DNA of 64,000 nucleotides. It comes from Lingula anatina. Lineage: Eukaryota; Brachiopoda; Lingulata; Lingulida; Lingulidae. Each line of letters opens with the position of its first letter. Position 1 is the first letter of the stretch. The stretch is taken from NCBI RefSeq assembly GCF_001039355.2, contig NW_019775648.1, forward strand, positions 110,533 through 174,532, in the 5' to 3' direction. The notes beneath the pieces were generated by a model. That model saw only the letters and a list, made by a program, of their open reading frames with translations. It searched no databases and had not been told where the DNA came from. Positions 39,901 through 64,000 of this stretch are shown here, one piece after another. Position numbers and translations under genes: made by a program.

Positions 39901-40191
39901 TCTTTCAGTACTATATTTAACATACAGTAGGATTATATGAAAATAATACTTTATTCTGCTCAGTAGTTATTCAAAATACACATGCTGTTACATTGACATG
40001 TTGCAATATCAAAGCCAATGTCTATTTTTTCAGAGCGTCATTTCCAGAGGATGAAGAGATTGCAACAGCAGGCCACCTTTACAGACTACACGTGGCAGTG
40101 TATGAAGCTGGGGCAAAGTGATAGGTAAGATGTGTTCAATCACACCTAACACATTCACTGATGTCAACTTCGACTGTGCAGTGTATTTACG

Positions 40192-40247
<56 letters not shown>

Positions 40248-40841
40248 TGTCACATGTGTATCACTTGTATGAATGATGTCATAACAGTTGTCTCAAATAT
40301 TTTTCTTCTCAGCAGGGTAAAAGATAATGAGGCATCACACAGTGCTACTAACATGGAGACTGAGAACTTTGTGGGTAAAACCCAGGATCCTAAAGATGGT
40401 GCTTCTCAGGAAATGGTGGATGAAACAGATGATTTGGGAGAAAGAATCAGGAAAGCTGTACAGCAAAGGTTAAAAGAACTAGATCAAATATCTGAAAAAC
40501 AATCTGGAGGAAAGACTAGCGAGTCTGAACATATTGAGGTAGATAAAGGTAATGGGGAAAACGATGGAGAAAATGTTATAACAAATGAGAAAACAAACTT
40601 AAAGGCAAAAAAGAAAAACAAAAACAAAAAATCAGATTTAACAGACTTGCAAAGGGACCAAGAGGAAGAAACCTCACCTGCTGAGAAAGTGACTACAAGA
40701 TTAGAACATGCAAAAAAGAAGAAAACAAAGAAGGGATTCAAAACTCCTGATTCTATGAATAAAAGAAAAGTTCATTCTAAGGAAAATGGGATCACAGAGA
40801 CAAACAGGTCATCAAAGAGAAGGAAGTCTTCTGCAAAGTGA
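24973..40841 (+). CDS. TBL3: TBL3/UTP13, WD40 protein of the U3 snoRNP, complete
   Basis: Twenty-two coding exons join in frame to 974 residues: 24973-24995, 25745-25796, 26308-26403, 26706-26756, 27031-27108, 27546-27694, 27977-28147, 28307-28382, 28644-28740, 29148-29368, 29732-29932, 30286-30392, 31090-31291, 31876-32034, 32373-32443, 32781-32937, 33352-33410, 33571-33674, 39355-39426, 39713-39871, 40034-40124, 40313-40841. TBL3 is the metazoan Utp13, which forms a double WD40 propeller in the UTP-B part of the small-subunit processome and acts in nucleolar 18S rRNA maturation. Typical TBL3 stretches are FAVDSRYNAFYTGGKVQ, CQILHGHTDIVLSLDV, FIVSGSQDCTIKLWS, NDKLLATGSQDRTAK and GHRRGIWCVQFSPVDQCLA. 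The conserved Utp13 C-terminal domain follows (WNTNSKHCHVAQ, LLPYTERHFQRMKR). The last exon adds a Lys/Glu-rich tail with nuclear-localisation-like clusters (KAKKKNKNKK, SSKRRKSS), longer than in vertebrates. A collagen gene lies on the opposite strand in intron 18. Confidence 0.95.
30627..30707. repeat. Poly-A and AAAT microsatellite in TBL3 intron 12
   Basis: A poly-A run followed by many AAAT tetranucleotides. The homologous site in the other copy (about 44257-44297) lacks the poly-A and is shorter, as expected for two alleles. Confidence 0.9.
31604..31872 (+). repeat. Minisatellite in TBL3 intron 13
   Basis: About five imperfect units, each containing CTATATCAAAATAACCTGCT or a close variant, followed by a TTGCTTNCTTTTG block and a pyrimidine-rich TTCATTCACTTCTCC. 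It ends directly at the exon 14 acceptor, so part of the array serves as its polypyrimidine tract. Present in both copies (45183-45450). Confidence 0.8.
34560..35130 (+). repeat. Direct repeat R2, left copy
   Basis: Shares with the right copy the blocks GTGACACCAGGTC, TTTGAATAAACTGATAATA, CCTACATCATTTG, AATCATGGCTTATCTGT and CAAGAAGCAGT in the same order. A single related block occurs in the other TBL3 copy at about 47384-47560. Confidence 0.75.
35586..38521 (-). CDS. Short-chain collagen C4-like secreted protein
   Basis: Minus-strand exons 38521-38357, 37695-37596, 37416-37337, 37088-36977, 36521-36402 and 36085-35586 join in frame to a complete 358-residue protein. Residues 1-20 form a signal peptide (VAYFCLCLLSVHLMVSA). 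A coiled-coil-like stretch follows (EVMGRLEKLEKEQRELIEEN), then two short Gly-X-Y runs, GPQGPAGRDGRDGIQGLQ and GPAGPRGAPGPSG. The large C-terminal domain has VYTRWGRSSCP, GGGSNYLCLPRDPSW, YGVEYEV and paired cysteines (CAVC, CVVC). This layout is that of the short-chain, spongin-like collagen C4 family of sponges and molluscs, secreted trimeric proteins of the extracellular matrix or of lectin-like function. All six exons are open with proper splice sites, so the gene looks intact. It sits antisense within TBL3 intron 18 and is missing from the other copy. Confidence 0.9.
36101..36362. repeat. 131-bp tandem duplication in a collagen-gene intron
   Basis: Two near-identical units, 36101-36231 and 36232-36362, differ by only a few bases (for example TTTACAGTG versus TTCACAGTG). 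They lie in the intron between the last two collagen exons and do not touch either exon. Confidence 0.9.
38605..39072 (+). repeat. Direct repeat R2, right copy
   Basis: Same blocks and order as the left copy. It begins just upstream of the collagen start codon, so the collagen promoter probably overlaps it. Confidence 0.75.
40196..40242. repeat. CA microsatellite in TBL3 intron 21
   Basis: GC repeats followed by a CA run. The other copy has a longer CA run without the GC part (48746-48801). Open frames starting within the repeat and running into exon 22 have a false N-terminus. Confidence 0.95.
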
Positions 40842-40924
40842 GGTAGTCATAAAGCAAGAGGGGCATATAATGTTTATTTGACATTGAAGAAGTTTTTAAT
40901 GTCATGATCATGAAGCGTTTAATC

Positions 40925-40930
40925 AATAAA
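40925..40930 (+). terminator. Poly(A) signal of TBL3
   Basis: AATAAA 84 bases after the stop, conserved at 49484-49489 in the other copy. Confidence 0.65.
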
Positions 40931-41866
40931 TATATATGTATTGAAAATGACTTGAATATTTTTTTCAAAATTCAAGATCTTAAAATGCCCATTTGATTAG
41001 GCGGTCAAAGGCACCCTACTCATATTTGCCTGAAAAATAAATGCTTCAAAATTATTGAATAAAATAATTCATTTCTTGAAAAAAGATCTTGTTTTTAATG
41101 GAAAATGCCAGGAAGGTGGTTACAAAAACATATTATGATGTGAATAATTGAAGGTAAATCCTTTGCCTTGCTTATTAAACATGTTTCTCATGTATCTGTT
41201 TGTTTGAAAGAACTATAATGTTGTCAGTAACAAACAGGGGTTGATTGGTCCGTTTTTGAACAGATCACAGGTACTATTAGTTTTTGGTTGATTGTTTTAG
41301 AATGTGGTCCCTTTTGTTATAGTAAATGTGAAAGTGAATATTTTTGTGCAATACTATGTATTTTCATATCAGATTTTATTCGGCAATGAATTTAACTTGC
41401 CCCAGATTGTGATTGCACAACGCCAGTTTTCAGTTCAATTCCTCCAAATCATTTTCATACCTATTTTTATGCAAGGTCATTTCTTCCTGTAATCAGACCT
41501 TGAAAGTCCTCGAATTGGGATGAACTTTGGGAAAGATACTGGATACAAAGACACAGTGTTTATGGTGATCTATTTAAAGTTCACAGATTAAGCTTATTTA
41601 ATGAAATGCTTTCTCCTATCTTGTCTGTTTGAATAATGCACTTCACTGTTTGATTTTCCTCAAAGTTTGTTCAAACTTGAAACTTCCGTTGATAATGTGA
41701 ATGGTGAAGTTGTAAACCTCAATACACCTGTTGATTTATGAGCTATCTGCCTTACGCTAATAATTAAGATGTGCATCAAAAGCCATTTATAGAAGACTGG
41801 TGCAGAAGGACTCGTGTTAAATGGGTCTAGAAAGTATTAGCCACTCAAAAAGATTTTTGAACCAAG

Positions 41867-41926
41867 ATGGAGGAGATATATTGGACAGATATTTGTGGAA
41901 ATTCTAGCCAATACTCGCCTTTCTGG
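41867..41926 (+). CDS. Orphan duplicate of ABCC transporter exon 1
   Basis: Identical in coding sequence to the exon at 50426-50485: it encodes MEEIYWTDICGNSSQYSPFW and has the same GTAAGT donor. No second exon follows before the N at 42582. It is the first exon of the transporter gene on the other haplotype, left behind when the assembly switched back. Confidence 0.8.
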
Positions 41927-42260
41927 GTAAGTATTTTGTGGACAGGTATGATACCATATTTATCTATAATAGTCTTTTCCATTGGTGTTGATCAAACTTT
42001 TTTTCAGTCAAATTCTTCTTCCATGTAACACGCCTCATCTGTTGCAGATTTAAGTGCAGCAGCTACATGTACATATCTATGGATAAGCATTCAAAGTTTT
42101 TGAACAAAAATATCATTTTGTCAAAAATATGGTCAGATCTGTTGCATAATTTAAAGAAATATTTCCATAATTTCATATATCTTTATGTCTTACTGACTCA
42201 TTTCACATGTACCTGTAGTTTGTAGGGAGTGACCTTGTGTGTTCACGCTGTTTTTATGTA

Positions 42261-42581
42261 CAGACACAGATGTGTCTGTACATATAGCCGTCATCTGCGT
42301 CTGTCGTCGCCGTCGCCGTCGTTGCCGTCGTCGCCGTGCACTTTTACCGATAACAGGATAAGTGGAAAACTGTTTTTTCTTTTGGCTTGAAACTTACAGA
42401 ACTGATAAATATTCATAATACGCAGGTCAAGTTCGAAAATCAGCATGATCGGGTCACTTATAGGGAATTTATGCTGTTTTTTCACTTTTTTCAGCATATA
42501 GGCATCACCGATAACACGATAAGTAAAAAAACCATTTTACCTTTTGGCTTGAAACTTACAGAACTGATGAATATTCATAAT
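42261..42581. repeat. Interspersed repeat at the haplotype junction
   Basis: After the point where the two copies diverge come a CGTCGC-type triplet run (about 42298-42337) and two tandem units of about 160 bp. Each contains ACCGATAACA.GATAAGT, TTTTGGCTTGAAACTTACAG and ACTGATRAATATTCATAA. The GGAAAAC..ACTTACAG..CTGATTG pattern of intron-18 repeat R1 (33720, 34080, 39120) looks related, so this may be one dispersed family. Confidence 0.55.
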
Positions 42582-42582
42582 N
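42582..42582. other. Single N: second assembly junction
   Basis: A lone N between the repeat downstream of the complete TBL3 copy and a return to TBL3 intron 9. With the N at 24760 it brackets the inserted haplotype. Confidence 0.85.
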
Positions 42583-42645
42583 ATCTTCTCATTTTAATAT
42601 CTTCTTTTTTTTTTTTTTTTTTACCTTAGCTTTTATTATATATAT

Positions 42646-42736
42646 AATAAGTTTGTAATCCTAATAATTTTACCTGTAAACAGCACTGAGACGCTAGTGT
42701 AGTGCGGTTTTAAGAAATAAATATTATTATTATTAT
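42646..42736 (+). repeat. Retroposon-like tail ending in ATT repeats
   Basis: Sequence ending GTGCGGTTTTAAGAAATAAA and then a run of ATT triplets. It resembles the 3' ends of common invertebrate SINE/LINE families that finish in (ATT)n. It directly precedes the start of homology to TBL3 intron 9. Confidence 0.45.
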
Positions 42737-42759
42737 TAATTGTCATGTTGTATTTTAAG

Positions 42760-44262
42760 GTATACTGAAAGTTTGGAACACCTCCAAGGCAGCATGTGTC
42801 TACACACAAGAGGACAGCCCAGTTGCCTTGGCAGCAAGAAGCAGGGAAGTTGAAGAAAGTGACCAAAGGTCAAACATTACTCAAGCCATACACTGTCCAT
42901 GCAATGGGGCTATTACAGTGGTCACTTTTGACCATTATATCATAATGTTTGACTTGGAGGGGTTTGAAGTGAAAAAGCAGGTTAGCTACATATGTTGATT
43001 CTAGAAGAATAAGAATATGTTGATAAAATATATTGCTGCTTTGTAGCCAGCTGATTTTATCATAGATAAAAAATCTGTTTGAAAATATAACTCAAAGCTT
43101 CTCTGATAGCAGTTTTAACCGCAAAAGCAAGTCTTGAACATGATTTGATTTTATCAATAAAAAGAGGTAATTACCTTGATGGAAAACAGAAATTTGTTAA
43201 TATGCCAGAGGTAAAGGTAACAAAAACCTTGAAAAGGATTCTGACTTAGTATTTTATTTTGATATATTTAAGACTTCAAAAAGTAAATGTTGAATACACC
43301 AAAGACAATTTTTTACAAACTCTCTTGTGTTTTTATGTTGCAGTTTGCAGGTTACAATGATGACATCCTAGACATCCATTTTCTTGGGGAGCAGGAAAGT
43401 CACATTGCTGTGGCAACAAACAGTGAACTTATCAAAGTGTTTGAGTTGAGCACCTGGAACTGCCAGATTCTCCATGGCCACACAGATATTGTGCTTAGTT
43501 TAGATGTCTACCAAAAAGGAAACCTTCTAGTCAGCAGTTCTAAGGTTTGGGACATGCTTAAATCTTTCAAATGCTACCAAGTTTTGGTTCTTTCCATATC
43601 TGTTTTGGTGAAAGCAAACATTGGTCTCATCTTCTATAAATAGAGTAGATAAGTAATAATCTACTTTTGATACACTTAAAATGTATGTTCAGGGAAATCT
43701 TAACAGAGTAATATTGGGAAAAACATTAAAAAGGGAGTAAATATCTTTGTCTAAATGAAGTAGTCACCCATATTTTTAGCTGTGGCATGTACAGACAATG
43801 TTTGCAAGAATGTTCAGGTAAGAAAGATAAAAATGTTTCATGTTTTTTGGGGAAAAAAAAGAAAATTTAAAGAAAAGCAGTTTCTTGTCTGTTCTTTGAT
43901 TCTCAGGATAACAGTATCAGGCTATGGCAAATAGATGGTGATACTCAGAAAATGAGCTGTGTAGCTGTAGGTCAAGGCCACACCCATGCTGTTGGAGCCG
44001 TAGCATTTTCAAGGTAAATCATGCTTCTTTGTAGTAAGAGGCTGCCTATATTTGTGATTACCATATTTTTAATGAGCAGCCTCTTATCTGAATGTACAGC
44101 TACCTTATAACATTATTAGACTGCTTAATTTAATAGAGTTAATTTGTTGTAAAAATTTGGGGATAGAAGTAATTTTGATGCAAGTTATCTTTTGTTGGAA
44201 ATCAATGAATATAGTTTGCATGTAATCTTTTAGTGAAAATTTTGTATTCCAGTGTCAAAAAA

Positions 44263-44293
<31 letters not shown>

Positions 44294-47200
44294 AAATACA
44301 GTAATCTGCTCAGTTTTGTTTGAGGTAACCTAAATTTAATTTCACTGTTTGCAAACTCTGGCTGAAGTTCTGGGGCCTGTTTCACAAATGATTTTTAGAC
44401 CAAATGGGTTATTACTTTGACAAAAAATTGAGTGTACTTTGACTCCACGTAATTATGAAGTACAATTAAATAAATGCTGTGACAAATTAACAGCAATAAG
44501 ACATGGTTCATGTTTTAGTTGTGTCTATTAGCTACTTCATTGTAGTAGACTACTGCAGATTTGTCCTGAACTAAAGAAGACCAAAATATTGGTCTAAAAT
44601 TGAAGATCCACTTTCAGTCTAAATCTTCTTTGTGAAGCTGGCCCCAGATATAAATACTGTTTCATATTTCAGACTTGCCCCAAGTTTTATTGTCAGTGGC
44701 AGTCAGGATTGCACCATCAAGCTTTGGTCAGTGCCAGACAATCTTTGTGGCAAGTCTGTGACAAATCTTCATGCTAACATGACAGAGAAGGCACACGAGA
44801 AGGATATTAATTCCATCACAGTGTCACCCAATGACAAATTATTGGCCACAGGATCCCAGGATAGGACAGCTAAAGTAATTATGTTGTTTTGTTTCCTATT
44901 ATGTTCTGCTGAAGTAATTGCATTGGTTGTTTATATTGTGATTATGCTTTGACATAAATCAAACAGTCCCTGAGTTCTCCTATAAAATATGCATTTTTAC
45001 AGTAAAATTCAGCTCATCTTGTTGAAAGCTTGACAATTATTCTAATAAAGACTAAATAAGATATTTCAGGATGTATGTGTGGTAAAGGGAATTTCAATAT
45101 TGATCCACCCTATTAAAATGTTTGACCTACCCTGAACAAAAGGTTCAATTTCTCCCAACATGCAGACCATCACACCTCTGTCCACTTCTCCCTACATCAT
45201 AGTAACCTGCGCTCTGAAGCCTTGCTTACTTTTGGTTGTATATTTCTTCCTATATCAAAATAACCTGCTTGCTTTTGTTCATTCACTTTTCCTTGTATCA
45301 AAGTAACCTGCTATGTGAACCCTTGCTAACTTTTGGTGTCTACTTCTTCCTATATCAAAATAACCTGCTACCTTGCTTGCTTTTGTTCATTCACTTCTCC
45401 CTATATCAAAGTAATCTGCTATCTGAACCCTTGTCTACTTTTGTTCTCCCAGGTATGGAATGCTAGTAGCCTGTCTCTCCTAGGCGTGTGTAGAGGTCAC
45501 AGGAGAGGGATATGGTGTGTCCAGTTCTCTCCTGTTGACCAGTGTTTGGCCACCTCTTCCAGTGATGGGACCATAAAGATCTGGTCCCTCTCTGATTTCA
45601 CTTGTGTTAAGGTAAGGACGTAATCTAATCTCATAATCTCATGTTTTGGACCACTCAAATTTAACAAGCTTGTATATATTGGGAACTTTTTTGTGTGTTT
45701 CTCAGTGAGTATTCATTTATTTGACAAATTGTATAATGGCTTTGGAAAATGAGGTTTTGATCCATACATATAAAATGCACACATGTACAAAAAATTTAAA
45801 AAAATTTAATTTTTTTTATAAAACCTACAATTAAAAAGTTGCTTCAGACTTATGAACTGTTTCATATTTATGACTGCTGCTTACCAGTTATGAATGTTCA
45901 GGTCTGATGACCAAAGATGTGATACATTTTCTACTCTGTATTTCAGACATTTGAAGGGCATGACACATCTGTTCTGAAAGTAATTTTCTTGACCAGAGGG
46001 ATGCAGTTGATGTCAAGGTATGGTGCCATATTAAAGTACTTGATAACATGAGAAAATGGAAATGTTAACTTATTGGAGTAAAAATCACGTATAACAGGTA
46101 ACTCTGTGAGTTATTTTCAAACTAAGGGGTCAGCTTATTGTGGCATATCCTTGATTTCTGTCTATTTAATGTAGTACAGTTTGAAAAGTAATTTAGGTTA
46201 TCAGCTGCAGGTGTTGCAAAAGTAATGTCTTGAGATGGTTCAGTTAGGGATATATTGAAAAAATTAGGTTATCAACAATTATGTTAGATTAGTATAATTA
46301 TCCTCTCTCTCTCTTTCAGTGGATCTGATGGTCTTCTAAAGTTGTGGAATATCAAGAATAATGAATGTATCAAGACACTGGATGAGCACAATGAGAAGGC
46401 TTGGGCTCTCACAGCCAATAAAAAGGGAGACATCATTGTCAGTGGGGCAGCTGACTCCAGTATCATTGTTTGGAAGGTAAAATTGAAATGTAATAGTCAA
46501 AGGCTGCTGTGAGTACGTAGGCGTACGTGAAAAGTAGGCGAGAAATAGGGTCAGAAAGAATGGCAGCAATGGCAACAAATAAAAAATGGTAAAGTTATCT
46601 AGGGGTGTTTTTTTTTTTTTTTTTTTTTTTTTGTAGTGTTACAGTCTTTTGCACCAGGGTATGTATTTCCATTGTTTTGCTTGTTACTTTTTGTTTTCAA
46701 TTGATGATATTTTTTGCACCTCCAATGGATTGCTATTCTTAGATACAAATATTTTTGATGTAATTATTTATTAAGTTGTAAAGACTTTTATTTAAGTTTT
46801 TTCACTTAACACGGGAAATTTGAGCTTTGGTCTTCTGTATGGGTGTTGTATAATCAAAACTATTGCTACAATGCTAAATCATTTAATTTCATTACACATT
46901 ACAGGACACAACAGAAACTGAAATAGAAGAAGCAAAGGCCAAAGAGGAGGATACCATTATCAAGTGAGCTGATTTGTACCTCATAGTAAAACTTCATAAT
47001 TGCACATTAAATGTATGCAGTCAAGTTGTAATTCTTTAAATAAATTGAATGGCAATTTTAGGTGTGTGATTTGATCATCCTAGATGAAACTGAACTCCTG
47101 CCACTTATATTTTCATTTGCATGCAGGGAACAAGAACTTGCCAACCTCTTACAGCAGAAGAAGTACTTGAAGGCAATAGGATTGGCCATCACTCTAGAAC

Positions 47201-48739
47201 AGCCATTCAGAGTTCTGAATATCATGAAAGGTATGATAAAACCACTTATACTGTATCTGTCAAAGTCTATCTTGTATTTATTATTCACATTATCTGATTC
47301 AATATTATGCTTGCAATTTATTAAAAAAATTGTGATGATTATGGTGTTAAGCATTGTTTAATATTGCAGCAACTTATAGCTTAAAGTAGGCCAAATTTTA
47401 AAATTTAAAGTTTAGACTATCTTTGGGCTTAAGATCTTGTGTGGCACCAGGTTCAGATTTAAGTCCTGCAACTACGCCTAGCTGACATAGGCATTGGTAA
47501 TATCTGGAGGTAACTTTAAATTGGCATTGGCCTAGAACTATGTAGTCGAACCTCAGCCTTGACCTCTGGTAACAAAACTCTGTTACCGGTAACCCTAAGA
47601 TATGCTTTCATGTTGTGGAATTAGGTTATAAAATATTATTTGTTCTTGAACCTCCTAAACTTTGGGATCAGTCCATGTATTTGAATAAGTGTGGTGCCTT
47701 GTTTTATTCAACCTTTATATATTTTTAGTAAGTAGACTTCCCTTTACTTAAAACTAATTTATGTTATTTTTCCATTTATTTTTATTTATTTATTTATTAT
47801 TATTATTATAATTATTTGGTGTTGAATTATTATATTTTATGTTATTGTTATTCAGAGATCCTGAGTCAGCCCACAGGGCAACAAGACTTGACAGATACTG
47901 TGCTTAAACTGAGAATGGACCAGACAGGTAACAATTGACTGCCTTTAAACATCAAAATAGATCCATTGCTTTGATGTTTTTTTTAAGTGGAGGGTAATAT
48001 CTGTTTGTTTTCTTGATTTATATATGATGTATTCTCTCTGCTAAGCAGTCTGTTTTGTTTGGAAAGATTCTCTTATGAAATACACCCTCCAATTATGCTT
48101 TTGGTCTGTTTGTCTTCTTGTATTGTCTATCTCAGCAATCATTATGATCATGACCTTTAGTTTAAATACTAACAGTATCTAGTCTCTTTAAGCAATATAT
48201 TTAAATAATTCAAAGACAAGGTGTGAGTTCAATGTTAGTATGCTTTTCTGTTTTATTTAATAGATGCAGTCCTAAGGTTTTCTGTTCAGTGGAACACTAA
48301 TAGTAAGCATTGTCACGTAGCCCAGTTTGTGCTGTCAGTGGTGCTGAAGGGTTACCCCCCTGAGGAGCTGATGAAGCTGCCGAACTTTAAAGCCACAGTG
48401 GAGGGTCTCCTACCATATACAGGTAAATTGATTGGCAACCAGAGTTAAAGGTCTTTCAGTACTATATTTATATACAGTAGGATCATATTAAAATAATACT
48501 TTATTCTGCTCAGTAGTTTTTCAAAATACACATGCTGTTACATTGACATGTTGCAATATCAAAGCCATCAAAGCCAATGTCTATTTTTTCAGAGCGTCAT
48601 TTCCAGAGGATGAAGAGATTGCAACAGCAGGCCACCTTTACAGACTACACGTGGCAGTGTATGAAGCTGGGGCAAAGTGATAGGTAAGATGTGTTCAGTC
48701 ACACCTAACACATTCACTGGTGTCAACTTTGTGCAGTGT

Positions 48740-48806
<67 letters not shown>

Positions 48807-49400
48807 TGTCACATGTGTATCACTTGTATGAATGATGTCATAACAGTTGTCTCAAATATTTTTCTTCTCAGCAGGGTAAAAGATAATGAGGCATCACAAA
48901 GTGCTACTAACATGGAGACTGAGAACTTTGTGGGTAAAACCCAGGATCCTAAAGATGGTGCTTCTCAGGAAATGGTGGATGAAACAGATGATTTGGGAGA
49001 AAGAATCAGGAAAGCTGTACAGCAAAGGTTAAAAGAACTAGATCAAATATCTGAAAAACAATCTGGAGGAAAGACTAGCGAGTCTGAACATATTGAGGTA
49101 GATAAAGGTAATGGGGAAAACGATGGAGAAAATGTTATAACAAATGAGAAAACAAACTTAAAGGCAAAAAAGAAAAACAAAAACAAAAAATCAGATTTAA
49201 CAGACTTGCAAAGGGACCAAGAGGAAGAAACCTCACCTGCTGAGAAAGTGACTACAAGATTAGAACATGCAAAAAAGAAGAAAACAAAGAAGGGATTCAA
49301 AACTCCTGATTCTATGAATAAAAGAAAAGTTCATTCTAAGGAAAATGGGATCACAGAGACAAACAGGTCCTCAAAGAGAAGGAAGTCTTCTGCAAAGTGA
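42760..49400 (+). CDS. TBL3: TBL3 partial copy, exons 10-22 (alternative haplotype)
   Basis: Exons 42760-42980, 43344-43544, 43907-44013, 44673-44874, 45453-45611, 45947-46017, 46320-46476, 46905-46963, 47127-47230, 47856-47927, 48264-48422, 48593-48683 and 48872-49400 match exons 10-22 of the complete gene. All thirteen have identical lengths, with no stops or frameshifts. A handful of amino acids differ: Ser to Cys in CPSNG, His to Leu and Asn to Lys in exon 13, Thr to Asn in exon 16, Ser to Ala in exon 18, two Ala to Thr changes in exon 19 and its junction, and His to Gln in exon 22. Introns match with small indels except intron 18, which lacks the collagen gene. Exons 1-9 are absent. This fits the second allele rather than a pseudogene. 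Confidence 0.88.
48746..48801. repeat. CA microsatellite, allele of 40196-40242
   Basis: Pure CA run at the same intron position as in the complete copy, of different length. Confidence 0.95.
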
Positions 49401-50425
49401 GGTAGTCATAAAGCAAGAGGGGCATATAATGTTTATTTGACATTGAAGAAGTTTTTAATGTCATGATCATGAAGCGTTTAATCAATAAATATATATGTAT
49501 TGAAAATGACTTGAATATTTTTTTCAAAATTCAAGATCTTAAAATGCCCATTTGATTAGGCGGTCAAAGGCACCCTACTCGTATTTGCCTAAAAAATAAA
49601 TGCTTCAAAATTATTGAATAAAATAATTCATTTCTTGAAAAGAGATCTTGTTTTTAATGGAAAATGCCAGGAAGGTGGTTACAAAAACATATTATGATGT
49701 GAATAATTGAAGGTAAATCCTTTGCCTTGCTTATTAAACATGTTTCTCATGTATTTGTTTGTTTGAAAGAACTATAATGTTGTCAGTAACAAACAGGGGT
49801 TGATTGGTCCGTTTTTGAACAGATCACAGGTACTATTAGTTTTTGGTTGATTGTTTTAGAATGTGGTCCCTTTTGTTATAGTAAATGTGAAAGTGAATAT
49901 TTTTGTGCAATATTATGTATTTTCATATCAGATTTTATTCGGCAATGAACTTAACTTGCCACAGATTGTGATTGCACAACGCCAGTTTTCAGTTCAATTC
50001 CTCCAAATCATTTTCATACCTATTTTTATACAAGGTCATTTCTTCCTGTAATCAGACCATGAAAGTCCTCGAATTGGGATGAACTTTGGGAAAGATACTG
50101 GATACAAAGACACAGTGTTTATGGTGATCTATTTAAAGTTCACAGATTAAACTTATTTAATGAAATGCTTTCTCCTATCTTGTCTGTTTGAATAATGCAC
50201 TTCACTGTTTGATTTTCCTCAAAGTTTGTTCAAACTTGAAACTTCCGTTGATAATGTGAATGGTGAAGTTGTAAACCTCAATACACCTGTTGATTTATAA
50301 GCTATCTGCCTTACGCTAATAATTAAGATGTGCATCAAAAGCCATTTATAGAAGACTGGTGCAGAAGGACTCGTGTTAAATGGGTCTAGAAAGTATTAGC
50401 CACTCAAAAAGTTTTTTGAACCAAG

Positions 50426-63718
<13,293 letters not shown>

Positions 63719-64000
63719 GTAGGCTGGATTTTGGAAGTGTTTATAGGTCAAGTAAGGCCACTTGACTTTTAGAGGACACTAGAAATATATGACCCCCTAC
63801 TATTTACATGCTTTTGTCATTAATGGAAACAGCAGACATACCACTGGTACTAAGGGCAATGATTCTGATCCTCATATTTTATTTAACAAATAGAGCAGAG
63901 TTCTCAGTGTATAATGAAGATCCCAGGAAGAAAACAGTGCTGAAAATTGATAATTAATAAAATTATCTTGTATTATACTGCACTTAAGGCTACATGCAAA
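63719..64000 (+). other. Start of ABCC intron 27, right edge
   Basis: Begins with a GTAGGC donor. No further exon is seen before the window ends. Confidence 0.7.

Noticed and set aside
40161-40320. Thr-His repeat N-terminus on the TBL3 last-exon frame
   Set aside because: It is translated CA microsatellite and intron; the spliced exon 22 begins at 40313.
22960-49400. Three tandem TBL3 paralogues
   Set aside because: The outer copies are complementary halves, break exactly at Ns, and have identical exon lengths without decay. One locus seen as two haplotypes explains this better.

Overview
The window is animal nuclear DNA. Genes are split into many small exons with GT-AG introns, the AT-rich introns and spacers carry GA, CA and CT microsatellites, and there is no operon structure. 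The gene families fit a marine invertebrate, most likely a lophotrochozoan and probably a mollusc. The pointers are a short-chain collagen C4-like protein, an MRP1-type ABCC transporter, very repeat-rich introns and two allele-like copies of one locus with high sequence diversity. No species is claimed.

Layout. Positions 357-2397 (minus strand) hold part of a patatin-like phospholipase running off the left edge. Positions 2398-9219 are gene-poor and hold a GA microsatellite, a 1.6 kb non-autonomous TTAA-flanked transposon (5393-6991) with an internal satellite-like array, and a decayed LINE fragment. Positions 9220-14039 (plus) encode a complete 220-residue two-helix membrane protein with a C-terminal PPSY motif. 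Positions 17612-22028 (plus) encode a complete 890-residue RING plus TRAF-type zinc finger protein with a very long Ser/Asp-rich tail.

Positions 22960-50810 are the unusual part. A complete 974-residue TBL3/UTP13 gene (24973-40841, 22 coding exons) is flanked by a partial copy of its first three exons on the left (22960-24631) and of exons 10-22 on the right (42760-49400). Each junction carries a single N (24760 and 42582). All shared exons have identical lengths and no frame breaks. The simplest reading is an uncollapsed alternative haplotype inserted into the other haplotype during assembly, not a tandem gene array.

Inside intron 18 of the complete copy lies a whole minus-strand short-chain collagen gene (35586-38521). 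The second copy has a 625 bp intron there and no collagen gene, so this looks like a presence/absence (hemizygous) gene. Similar direct repeats flank it.

From 50426 to the right edge runs an ABCC1/MRP1-type transporter: 27 coding exons, 1300 codons, covering TMD0, TMD1, NBD1 and most of TMD2, with NBD2 off the edge. A duplicate of its first exon sits at 41867. Its NBD1 has Asn where the H-loop His is expected.

All exon coordinates were read by eye from splice sites and checked by reading-frame continuity. No alignment or database search was run.
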